A DNA stretch of 54,580 nucleotides from Amyloporia xantha (Eukaryota; Basidiomycota; Agaricomycetes; Polyporales; Adustoporiaceae), in NCBI GenBank assembly GCA_036971615.1, contig JAYKKR010000060.1, positions 1 through 54,580 of the forward strand, given 5' to 3'. Below the pieces are notes generated by a model. It did no database searches. It was not told where the DNA came from and saw nothing but the letters and a program-made list of their open reading frames with translations. Positions 1-9,909 of this stretch are shown here, in pieces; the first letter of the stretch is position 1; each line of letters opens with the position of its first letter. The translations under genes were made by a program, and so were the position numbers.

Positions 1-455
1 ATGCATTCACCATTTAGAAGTAATGGCTATAAGAGCAGAGCTCGCATACATCTATTGTACTTATATACACGGCGAAACGCGAGTTTGAACGTATCTACCG
101 GCATCAGCTGCAAGTGTGTCAATGCCGCATCACAAACACACCTTGGGAGGTTAAGCATATAGACCCATGCTTTCGGATGCCGCGCAAGTCTAATTATAGC
201 ATGAAACTCTATTACTACTACTACTACGAGAGAAGGCTGTTAATAGCATCAAGCTCAGTATCAGACTGAAAGCCGTACATCGATGCTCGAGACTCTTTAT
301 TTATCTGTCCAAAGTCCTGATTGCCATGCATGTACAGTCACCTCCATACGGCGCAATCAGAGCTAATACATGTGTTTACAAACACAGAAATTATGACTGT
401 GACACATCTATCTCTGCAGTTAGTTAATACATGTATATTACGAAAACATTCTCAC
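1..455. other. Gene-free left edge
   Basis: No convincing coding exon is seen. An imperfect copy of the dispersed 30-bp palindrome (here 31 bp, first arm starting CCGGCATC) lies at about 98-128. The rest is AT-rich with short simple repeats such as the tac run near 211-230. Confidence 0.5.
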
Positions 456-859
456 TTACAATGTGATGACTGACCACAAGGATGACTTAGCCTCAGGAAC
501 TGGACAATGCCTCCTCCTCCTCTGCGGCCTTAGAAAAAGATCGCTCGCATATTTGATCATCCACCGATATGATCGAGAAATGCCAGGGTCATTCAGCACC
601 CCAATGCGGCCGGAACACCCTTGAAGTAATAACCACCATGACACCTTGTAAGTGGCATCACATCTCGGCAACATTACATCCAATGGAGTTGAATCACTTA
701 CTGCATACCAGAGCACTCGAGTTGCCCATTGCTTCCAGTGTGCCAATGAATATCACCATTGGCATCTCACGCCGGTCCCCTTTCAGATTCCACCCTAAGT
801 CCCACATAGCCGTCTGTAGCTATTTGGCACAGTTCAGTGATAGATTGAGAGCTGGTCAT
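456..859 (-). pseudogene. S1: small W-rich two-exon family member, frameshifted
   Basis: This is a minus-strand member of the small S family; no known function is recognised. A start at 859 gives a reading frame beginning MTSSQSITELCQIATDGYVG and continuing to G-P-A. The family block M-P-M-V then continues in a second frame, and the W-x-x-W-A-T-R-V-L-W-Y-A block in a third, so at least two single-base frame breaks occur in exon 1. A GTAAGT donor follows ...WYA, as in the other members. Exon 2 carries the family pattern ending in Y-R-W-M-I-K-Y-A-S-D-L-F. It is a decayed copy or a victim of sequencing indels. The family assignment is firmer than the exact ends. Confidence 0.5.
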
Positions 860-1497
860 CGGTGTCAGTTTTGAGTGGAGGTGTTGCCTGTCGCTGCCAC
901 TTATAAGTATTTTCAGCTACGCGACCCTACATCACCTTACGTCCCGGATTCATTCGCGTAGCAGGCTAGAATCACGTGGCGAACTATCTGATGACAGGTC
1001 GTGGGAATGAGATTTCTACGAGACAGCTCAGAATTCTGGTGATATTGATGTTCACTTCCTTCCAAGCTATTTGCTATCACTGTCTGCAATGACGGTAAAG
1101 TTCAAATCCATTTGAAATGATAACGTAAATAATTGATATCGCGTCAAGGCATCCATTATAACTGAAGGAAATCCATATTTTCATGCGGCATTAGAGTCTT
1201 TGTCCGTATGCCGCAAACATGTACATACGTATATAGCACAACTCCCAACGGGTAGTCCCAAATACAAAATACCACGTCACAGCCATAGGGGTTGCTTTGT
1301 GGACTTCCTCAATATTGAGACCCTATCCTCAGATCGAGTTAGTTGCGATCAAAATTGTTGGACGCCTGTCGCGATCGTAGGGACTACAGAAGCAGTTCGT
1401 AGTGAACATTAGCACGTGTGGAAGCGCACACCTGTGATACCACTACTCACCATACTGCGGATTGCAGCACGAGACAACGGAGTCCCCTTATTTTTCG
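860..1497. other. Intergenic stretch with one 30-bp palindrome
   Basis: No coding exon is supported between the two minus-strand S genes. One exact-length 30-bp palindrome lies at 1185-1214 (GCGGCATT, 14 nt, TATGCCGC). Nothing else stands out. Confidence 0.45.
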
Positions 1498-1815
1498 GCT
1501 AAGAATATTTGCATTGCATGATCGACCATTGGTTGGTAGTCGCCTATGTCTTCTTTCGTGGACAAGCCACGGCGGCGGAATTCCAGTGTAGCCATGATGA
1601 CCAGGTCCTGGATAGATAAGTGTTCCCACCCAACATCACTTGGTTTGGCTTACTTACTGCATAGTAAATCACACGAGCAGCCCATTTCGTCCAATACTCA
1701 GGCGAAAGACGATGGGCATAGCCTCTGGTCTCTCTTGATATTCGAGCAGCAGACCTGAATAGCCTTGTGCGATGGTCACACAAAGTGTGCCCAGACTGGC
1801 GAACGCGACCGACAT
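1498..1815 (-). pseudogene. S2: small W-rich two-exon family member, one frame break
   Basis: This minus-strand gene is clearly related to S3. The start at 1815 gives MSVAFASLG..., matching the MSV...A N-terminus of S3. Exon 1 contains G-Y-S-G-L-L-L-E-Y-Q-E-R-P-E-A-M-P-I-V, then after one missing base S-P-E-Y-W-T-K-W-A-A-R-V-I-Y-Y-A. The intron opens GTAAGT and ends CAG. Exon 2 reads DLVIMATLEFRRRGL and runs to a TAA at 1498-1500 after F-L-A-E-K. Apart from the single-base deletion between M-P-I-V and S-P-E-Y-W the gene is whole. It is divergently arranged with S3, about 950 bp apart. Function unknown. Confidence 0.6.
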
Positions 1816-2768
1816 AGTGAAATGTGGACTCATGCCATCAACATTACCCTCATCTTTAGTACCTTTCTTGAATCCCGTTACTTACGTTACGACACGGTCG
1901 CACATCACAATCAATTCAGTTGAACGTGTGAATATCGAAGCAGCACATCGAACATATGCTGATGCGTCTTTGCTGCAGACACCGACCGCAGCAATCATTC
2001 TCTTTATTAGTGCATTAACAGGTGATCTCCGATCAACGCATGAATAGGAATGGCCATACGGAATTGCCGTATGAACCATGTATATATGTAACAGTAACGA
2101 TGGGGTGAAGATCGATCGATCATCGTTGTGACTGCGGCCGAGGAACACACGGACCATGGTCCTTGATGAGATCAACCTTGTAGACCAATCATCTCTGGCA
2201 AACATAAAACTCATATGATCCACGTTCTACAGTAGCCTCAGACTGTGCGGCATTGGAGCTGTCGGTCTGTATGCCGCACCGCCTACGCCATAGCGGTGAT
2301 CGCAGGTACCTCTCGTTTTCACCAGGAGATATTGTGATAGTTGCAATTAGTGACCCAAGCAATGAGCCCAGGGAAGACCATCATCATAGTGATACCTGAA
2401 TAAACCGCGGAAGATATTTAATTGAATGTACACAGAACATGGTTATTGACGACGTGTATCCTCTTTGGAGTACAAGTACAAACTGTTATGACACATATGA
2501 CACAGACGTAGCAAACAACGACCGTGTTTACTGATCGGTGATCACCAGACAATAATCTGCTAATACGATTGCGGTGATTGGCACGACTAGCGTCATGAGG
2601 CAATGCGCATCAGCTTCTGATCAACATGCTGCATTGGTATTCACACAACCGACTGAATTGATAATTGATGGCGATACGCCGAGCGTGTCGCAGACGTAAG
2701 TACAGACAAATATACGAAAAGACGCTAAAAGTCAGACCAGCATAGATGGCATCAGTCTCCATTTCACC
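1816..2768. other. Divergent intergenic region between S2 and S3
   Basis: No coding exon is supported. The region separates the divergent S2 and S3 genes and may hold both promoters. A 30-bp family palindrome, here with one extra loop base, lies at 2247-2277. I see no other strong structure. Confidence 0.45.
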
Positions 2769-3131
2769 ATGTCGGTCACCTCTGCCAATGTGGCAGCCCT
2801 TTCCTTCACAATGACACGAGGCTATCGCGGCCTCCAGATTGCCTACGAGGAGAGACCAGAGGTTATGCCTGTGGTCTACTCGCCCAAACACTGGATACAG
2901 TGGGCTCGTCATGTGGTCCACCATGCAGTAAGTAAACTAATGGACATAACTTTTGTCAGACCATGACTCTGATTTACGCAGGACCTCATCATTAGTGTCA
3001 CGCTTGAGTTCCGCCGGCATGGGCTGTTATGGACCGAAGACGAAGACATGGGAGGCTATGAACCAATGATCGATTACGCGGAAGACCTACTATACTATGT
3101 CGAAACCAAGCTGCATGCCCCGGTGGCCTGA
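2769..3131 (+). CDS. S3: small W-rich two-exon protein (family member, intact)
   Basis: Exon 1 is 2769-2927 and exon 2 is 2982-3131, giving 102 residues with no frame break. The intron (54 nt) starts GTAAGT and ends CAG. Exon 1 carries the family core: G-Y-R-G-L-Q-I-A-Y-E-E-R-P, then V-M-P-V-V-Y, then H-W-I-Q-W-A-R-H-V-V-H-H-A. Exon 2 starts D-L-I-I and includes L-E-F-R-R-H-G and an acidic, tyrosine-rich end. No signal peptide or membrane segment is evident. Conservation of the intron position and of Trp, Arg-Pro and Met-Pro residues across seven copies argues for a real gene. Function unknown. Confidence 0.7.
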
Positions 3132-4109
3132 ATGGTTCACCCATATATGGTGGCTGGTCGGAAGGTGCAGATAGATACTGCGAAATGATGATTTGTATAT
3201 ATGTTAGTCGCATTCTGTAACGATTGAGCCTTCAATGACATGGTGCCGGGACGAGGAGACATGTCCTGGACCATTGTCATCTGAGCTTTTCAGTAAATTG
3301 CTTATTGCAATGCGGCACAATGAGTTTCATGTGGTCCTCCTTCATCTGCCTATGTGCGGCATACGGACCAATGTTTCAATGCACGCAAGAAGAACTCAGT
3401 CATCGATGGTTTGTGTTCCTCTGATCGGCAATGTCCACTATGGATCCACTCCTGGAGACTACATCTGTACTTTGTTATTACCTTTCCATACCTAGGATGT
3501 GCCGATCAATAAATATAAGTCGACTGGCTTGGCCAGTTTGCTGTGCCAGGCAACTCTGCGTAGCTTACGAGCATTCCTGTATAATGCATGTGCACTGATT
3601 AGCTGCTATTAATAGAGTGTATTTGCAGTGACCTAGGTCACGTGCCAAAAAGGAAATTTTCTTACGTTTTCGTGATCTGATTGACTGATAAGCGAGACCT
3701 AGGTCTCTGCAAATACACCCTAATGTGTGTACACAGATATGCTCATGGAAGAAGCAAGACCTATATGGATAATCGATGATAAAGATGTCAATGGACTTGG
3801 CCAAACTTCAAAGAAGGATGTGTGTGGATGTGGAGCACACCCTGAGAAACGAGGCTCGTGCTTCTTTGACCGGGGATCTGAGTTGACCTACTAATATAGA
3901 CCAATGAGATGGTAAGCGATCGCAGAGCCAGCGTTTGAGTGCGATCATCTGATGGGAATGATCCATCGCCCGTTGAGTCTATTCACACGCGGTTCAATTG
4001 AACGTGATACGCGAGCTCATGCCAAACGTAAACATGAGGAGCTGAAAGTATACTTAAGACTGACGGTGGGCCCCGGATGATGACAAGTGATAACAGTATT
4101 TGCTCCATG
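3132..4109. other. Intergenic stretch between S3 and S4
   Basis: No coding exon is supported. It contains the short inverted-repeat element at 3612-3723. The part from about 3895 onward resembles the sequence upstream of S5 (about 36840-37020), so the S4 promoter region belongs to a duplicated segment. Confidence 0.45.
3612..3723. mobile_element. Short inverted-repeat element (MITE-like)
   Basis: GTGTATTTGCAG at 3617-3628 is mirrored by CTGCAAATACAC at 3707-3718. Each arm then continues into its own perfect 12-bp palindrome centred on CCTAGG (TGACCTAGGTCA on the left, AGACCTAGGTCT on the right). The arms match imperfectly over roughly 30 bp. The size (about 110 bp) and lack of coding fit a miniature inverted-repeat element, but I could not define a clear target duplication. 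Confidence 0.4.
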
Positions 4110-4553
4110 ATGCTTTCAGCAGCCCGGGCGGATACGCTGCATAGAAAAGATCCATTCGAGATTCAATGCTCTTCAGATTGAATATCAGCGAAGGCCGGCC
4201 GTGATGCCCATGGTATATCCATTTTCTTTCTGGCTAGAGTGGGCGGACCGGGTCATTGTCTACGCGGTAAGCAACCTCGATGTCCGAACGGAGTAATTAC
4301 ATCTTCTGAATGATGCTCGTTTCCGCAGGACACAATCCTTTTGGCGTTAGGGGAGTTGCGCAAGAACGGAATAAGACTGGTTGATGGTTTAGGACCATAC
4401 ACCTCTATGGTTACCTATGCCTGTGACCTGCTCTACGGCCAAGTTCTCGAGATGACCGTTGTCAGCAGACAGAATAAAATGGTGAGTGGGCCACTATCAG
4501 TGACTATGCTTTTGAAACTGTTGCTGACGGGCGATGAAGGAATGAATAAATAA
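4110..4553 (+). pseudogene. S4: small W-rich two-exon family member, probable frame break
   Basis: This is the closest relative of S5. The frame from the ATG at 4110 gives MLSAARADTLHRK... and must shift by one base to reach N-A-L-Q-I-E-Y-Q-R-R-P-A-V-M-P-M-V-Y and F-W-L-E-W-A-D-R-V-I-V-Y-A. The donor GTAAGC is at 4267 and the acceptor CAG ends at 4328. Exon 2 begins D-T-I-L-L-A-L-G-E-L-R-K-N-G and runs to a stop at 4551-4553. The C-terminus is longer than in S5 and may instead contain another intron (GTGAGT after ...QNKM). It lies about 550 bp upstream of L1 on the same strand. Function unknown. Confidence 0.55.
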
Positions 4554-5101
4554 TGTTGAAAAGCCATTTCGCATTAGATGCTACCGCGATCATGTGGTTG
4601 ATATATGACACATGCACAAATTCATTGCTGCCGACATGTAGAGCTGCATGTCACAATGGTACACTGTGACTTGCGCCATGATTGTCGATACGTTGATCAA
4701 TCAGGCGAATGCAAGAATCACAAGATTTGGGCGCATCCTTGAGTACGGTAAGATAAATCTACGCAAACCATGCACAGAGATGTGCTGGCATTGACACAGA
4801 GGCACTGTTGCCGCACCGTCATGAACGAAACAAGACCGCATGTATGGTGGGCGTCGTGCGGCATTGGCACTCTCGCAGCAGTGCCGGGAGCTGGTATTAG
4901 CACATAAATGACTGTGATCGGCGGAATGGAAACAATTCACCCAAGTGATGAATATCGTCCTTACCTCACATACCGTGACTATCAGATGATCATCCAATTG
5001 AAGGCATGATGATCTGCGAACATGATGACAGCACAATTGGCTAGTGAGATATATGCTCCTCCCATCCTGCCACCATCACTCATAACATATCGTCCTGACG
5101 C
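4554..5101. promoter_or_regulatory. S4-L1 intergenic region, likely L1 upstream region
   Basis: No exon is supported. A degraded copy of the 30-bp palindrome lies near 4857-4887 (GCGGCATT then a weak second arm). The region precedes the L1 start at 5102, so it probably holds the promoter. I see no clear TATA or CCAAT element to cite. Confidence 0.3.
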
Positions 5102-8100
5102 ATGAAGGTCGCCAGCACCAGTAAAACGACGAAGGTACGGCAACGGCGTGATGCTGAGGACGAGAATGAAGACGAGGGCCTGGCAGCGAGACTGGCGGTG
5201 ATATGGGGAAGGATGGGATTGTGAGCGATATAGCGGTGTTGAAGTACGGGCTAACCGTCATCTGTTCAATAGATCAATGTGAAGGTGAACGAGACGGCGG
5301 CCAGAGACCTGGCCATGATGAAGCAAGCGCGTGAGGCGCTCATCGGATATGGCCAGCTTGACATTTTGGAAGACTCCAAGTACGTGCTCAAGTTTGGGAA
5401 GTACAACAAGCGTGCTCGCGACCAAGCACAGACAAAACACCTCATAAAATCTCTGCGAGCAAATTATAATCAGTACGATCCGACGACGTTCCTCGACATC
5501 CTCGTCAATGTCGAGGATGTAGAGACGACGCTAGAGAATAATGACGGGTTAGGGGTCCGTCTCTGCCGGTCCTACGCTTCAAGCAGACAGTCAAAACGCC
5601 GGTCGAGGTCACGGCGTTGGGCGGTCAGCATCGTCAAGCAGCTGCGAGGAGTCTGTGGGAGGCCGACCACAAGCCCGTGCTTGCACTCGAGAAGAAGAAG
5701 AACACGCCGAAGAAAGAAGCGCAGGTGAAAGAGGCAGAAGCCGCAGCACGGAGATGGAGGATGTGGGGCTGTCGAGTATACGACCAGAGTAAGTGGCATG
5801 CGAGAGGGCGTTTGTGTGCGGCATTGACGCAGTGGAGCGAATGCCGCGTTGAAGCCACTGCATCCAGATAAGCTGATTGATTACCCTCTCACAGGTAAGG
5901 TGAAGGACGATGTGGCGGCCTATCTGTCAACCAATCGACTCGAAGTACGTCTTCAAGGCGAATGCGACAGACAGATTGTATTCGCGCATCGAGCAACTCT
6001 TACAGGCAGATGAGAGCGGGGACTTCGACACGACACTCATGACCATTCTAACCGCGCCAAAGGGGTCGGGCAATCTTCGACCTCAAGAATCCAGGTTCCT
6101 GCAATGCCGTCCTATGGTGCAGATGTTGGTAGAACTCAGCATCTACGATCGTCACTACCGTGGCAGTCCTCATATGGGTGCGGAGTTCTTCTGCAACACG
6201 TCGCCGGGGAGCGTGATTGGGGATCATGGCGGGGTAGGTCATTTGCAGCAAAGCGCAATTGGATGTGTGTGGTCTGCGATCTAATGGAAGCTTCTATCTA
6301 CTACAGTTACTTGCGATGCACCTCTTAATGGAGCTGCACGTACCGCGCAGAATAGCGGCACCGGAAAACAAATTCGCATCCCTGGCGGATACGAGCAAGA
6401 TCCTAGATGCCTTGGCCCTTCTCGCAGAAGAAACCGAGGAATTGGAAGGCGAAGATAAGAAGACCGCGCATGCGAAGGAAATCAAGCGGCAGGAGGATCC
6501 ACGCAGGGTGGAAGCGGACGAGCTCGATGAAATGTTCAACGATCTCGACTCGTCGCGCGATCAGTTGAAATCGTTTTGGACGGCCGATATGCTGGACGCG
6601 ATCGACGCTGCGTTCCAGACACACATCGTGACATCACGGATGCATGTAGGCATTAGGTCGGCCAAATACCTGCAAGAGTTCAACGAATATCGGGACGCGG
6701 TCACAGACATTATCGTCAAGGAGGTCACGAAGAGGGGCAGTGAGTCCCCGACTCTCGACCAGGTGAAGTCGCGCCTGGCGTATTGCTTTCGAGTGCGCTT
6801 CACGGAGACGATGGGCCCATACCCGCTCCCGACTGTAAGCGTCATCATCGCGATGCACGAGAGCTTGCGTCGCTTTCCCCGGGCCATCAATCAGGTAAGG
6901 ATCAACTGACATCATGCGTCATTTATTGAGCGTGCGGCATCCGCACTCAGGCATGAATGCCGCACTCATCGAGGTGACGCGTGAGCGCGGCATTCACCCC
7001 TGTGTGCCAATGCCGCTGCCAACTCCCTTGCATCCGTGCCCTGTGGATGGTCACTATTCAGGGGACATCATTATCATCCTTGACTGCACGAATATTCTAT
7101 CATGTTTATTTATTACTATTGACGACCGTCATGTCACACACAGCTCTCCACCTGGGTCGAGGTGCTCGCACAATGGATGCGCCCACCGACAGTGCAATCC
7201 TTTCGCAATGCAGACGCCACGCAGGCGATGTTCAGCAACATCTCCAGGATCAAAAGGTCGACGCTCTGCGCGTCGTCCCAGCAGTGAGTCGTCTGAATAC
7301 GGATCGACAATTGACCATTGACTGTTTGCCAGGTCGTCGAATGCATCATGTTGGCAAGAGCCAATATCTTGCCCCGCATGGAGGTTTTGCTTGCAAGGCA
7401 CGAGATTGTGCGCCCGCCGAAATCTACCTTGATAGGCCTGGCTGCCATGGCCTGGACCATCATGACAGATGAAGGCCTGCATAAGGGGCAGTATGCCGTG
7501 GACAGTGACGGTGACTATGACACTGGCAAAGGCAAGAAGAAGTCGACGAGTAAAGGTAAGGGGAAGGCGAAGGCCACCGATGCACAACCGGCGCCATTCA
7601 ATGTAGGGCATATCGCAGAGGCGAAACAATTCCTCCGACAGTTCAAAGCTGTCGACAATCCCATTCGAGAGCTAGTCGATCTCTTGGTCGCGATCGAAGA
7701 TCCTGCCGTGAAGAAGAAGACGGACATTCCGGCCTCGATACCGGGCGCAATGGGCATTCACTTGTCTATCATGGACCCCTTCCACAAGAAGGAAAAGGAT
7801 AAGACAGGAAAGATGCCCCTGGCGATCCGGAACATTTGGATGGTCGTGGGGAGTTGGATCGAGTCGCTGATGGCACGCGAACTACGCGAGCATCTCGCCG
7901 TCCGGCCCATTATTGCCTTCCGATGGGAATTATACTTCGCCATTCGTGACTCGGTTGAGCCCACCGTCACCTCCACCGACCCTAAAACAGGCAAAGAGCG
8001 TCAGACAGTCGCATGGACGTGGTGGGATAAGGTCACAAAGGACACCTTCAGCGACATCCCAATTGACGAAGAAGAGTGGAATGAGATAGACAACGAGGGC

Positions 8101-9119
8101 ATTACGCAGTCCGAGCGCATCTTGTCAGAGCACCTTCAGGAAGTCCAAGATCACGCAGAGCTCCAAGCGATTGTGAAATACTTGGAGAACCGGCCCATCA
8201 TGCAGGCGTCAACCGCGGGCAGGCCGGGTAGAGGCGGGCGGTACATTGCCTCTGGAATGCGCAGTCGCCATCACCGCGCTCGTGAACGTAAGCATATGAG
8301 CTGCGTGTGTTCTACTTCGCTGACCTTATACCATATATAACAACATCCAGGCTGCAGCCCTCAACGCGAAACGGAAGCATTTCCGAGAGACTGAGGAAGA
8401 AGACGCGTCTGCTTTCTTTGACGGCAGTGGGATGGTCAAGCCGCAACTGGTCCGAAGTGCTTCGATCGCTGATTCCGCAACTCTTCTGCCCACCGTATGT
8501 TGTTTTTCCATCGTGTGTGTTCACGTCACTGATCCACTCTGCAGGCCTTCCGTATCATCACTCAAGGTGATCTCGACTCCAGACCGTGCCAGCAAGGCGC
8601 AAGACGAGCAGAACACAGATGACGACATGCGAGGTGAGCTGGACAGTGATGACGATGGTAAGAGCGGCATTGCCACCTCTGCCCCGATGCCGCTGTTTGT
8701 CTAACCCCCACCTGCGCACGGACACATAGACAATGTTGGATTTACCGGCAATGTGCCGTCTGCTTTGATGCCGCAATTTGGCCCCGCCACAGCAGAGCCC
8801 ATGGACATAGATGAGTCCCTCCCGGCGAAACGAGCGCTCGCCGGTTCTTCCAGGTGCCTCACGTGAGTTTCTGTGACAGACAGTCGGCTGGTTACTCTAT
8901 AAGTACTCATATACAACAGCCCTCCGTAAGAAATCCAAGGATCGCGGCAGTCCTGAAGCCATGCAGCTGGATGACGATAACGAGGCTCCTGCCGTTGATG
9001 AGACACGCATGTTTGACACAGGACTCACTCAATATGGAAGACCCGCAATGAACACCCGCAAAGCTGGGCAAGCTCGAAAACATCACAGGGAACAACAGGA
9101 GCGGATACAGAAACGCTAA
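5102..9119 (+). CDS. L1: ParB/sulfiredoxin-like (GGQHR) large multi-exon protein
   Basis: First copy of the L family. Exon 1 is short and charged; exon 2 starts at 5273. The ParB-like blocks are visible in order: GYGQLDILEDS, then F-G-K-Y-N-K-R-A, the helix K-H-L-I-K-S-L, Y-D-P-T-T-F-L-D-I-L-V, and V-T-A-L-GGQHRQAAARSLW. W-G-C-R-V-Y-D ends that exon. Later blocks match L4: the Trp motif S-T-W-V-E-V-L-A (about 7144), L-P-R-M-E-V-L-L-A-R-H (about 7370), W-T-W-W-D, and a last exon ending at the TAA 9117-9119. Single-base frame breaks are needed near 5565, 5935 and 8225, so it is either decaying or mis-sequenced. Introns 5789-5894 and 6895-7143 and the one at 8658 hold 30-bp palindromes. It is likely nuclear, judging from the basic linkers. 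Function unknown. Confidence 0.7.
5789..5894 (+). repeat. L1 intron after W-G-C-R-V-Y-D with one 30-bp palindrome
   Basis: The donor GTAAGT follows the tyrosine-aspartate end of the ParB-like exon and the acceptor is ACAG. The palindrome GCGGCATT-N14-AATGCCGC is at 5818-5847. The intron is 106 nt, longer than the usual 50-60 nt. The same intron in L2, L3 and L4 also carries the 30-mer. Confidence 0.75.
6895..7143 (+). repeat. L1 intron before S-T-W-V-E-V with two 30-bp palindromes
   Basis: This 249-nt intron has two copies of the palindrome, at 6934-6963 and 6987-7016, both exactly 30 bp. It is the homologue of palindrome-bearing introns in L2 (12203-12377), L3 (23815-23918) and L4 (29927-30126). 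Confidence 0.75.
8658..8729 (+). repeat. L1 short intron with palindrome at +7
   Basis: The intron starts GTAAGA and the palindrome (8664-8693) begins immediately at intron position +7. The intron ends with ATAG before the exon coding for D-N-V-G-F-T-G. The palindrome makes up nearly half of the intron. Confidence 0.6.
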
Positions 9120-9909
9120 TGGGTACCCTGTTAGAAATCACCTGTCGTCGTCTTCAAGTACCTCATCTTCTGGTCAGTTGTATTCATCATGAACTGGTGG
9201 TCCTCGTGCGGGTCTATAGACAATGCATCATCCACATGTCATCATTTCCTCCTGTAGTACAAAATTGCAATGACAGTTTTCCCGCAACGATATATTGTTC
9301 CTTTGTGTTGTTTCTCTATGGTTGACATCATCCGACACAATGAGCATTTATGGCTGGCTGCATCCCATGACCAATGGCAAGTTCCATCAAAGAAGCTGCA
9401 TCAACGTATATCACACGTGTAACCTGCATCTTGTTCCGGTGACAATTAAGTTAGCCATGCTGTATACGCACACGCCTGCCGATGCTGGTAGGCATCATCA
9501 GCTCACCATGCGTTATACATGCAGATCAGCTTCTATGTATCAGTGCCGCGCCTGGAACCTTTAATCATTCTGTACTAGGTACGCACCACATCAGTAAAAC
9601 CAACCTGTTTTACTATTATCTTTGTCGTCCAAAAAAAGAAACCAAGACACCAAAAGAGTGTGGATCGCATTGGAGCAAGACACACTGCATTAGCAATTGC
9701 CGCCATTTCCTTACATGAGACATAAAGACCAGATAAGGAGAAAAAGGTAAATAATAGAAATGTTGGATTTTATTGATGCCATGGGCATATCAATTGAGAC
9801 AAGATAAGGTATTAATTTCCCCCAGAGACCGGCAATCTGGATTGTCCACCGAAACATTTTCATTCTCAAACCACCATCCTCCCTGGTACTGTTCTTGCCG
9901 TCTACCGCA
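9120..9909. other. L1-L2 intergenic region
   Basis: No coding exon or palindrome is seen. AT-rich runs occur near 9620-9780. The last few hundred bases probably hold the L2 promoter, but no specific element is recognised. Confidence 0.4.

Noticed and set aside
3311..3362. A further 30-bp palindrome
   Set aside because: The GCGGCA words here are in direct, not inverted, orientation and do not form the unit.
5609..5863. Minus-strand ORFs opposite the L genes
   Set aside because: They are shadows of the plus-strand exons, with no family similarity or splice structure of their own.
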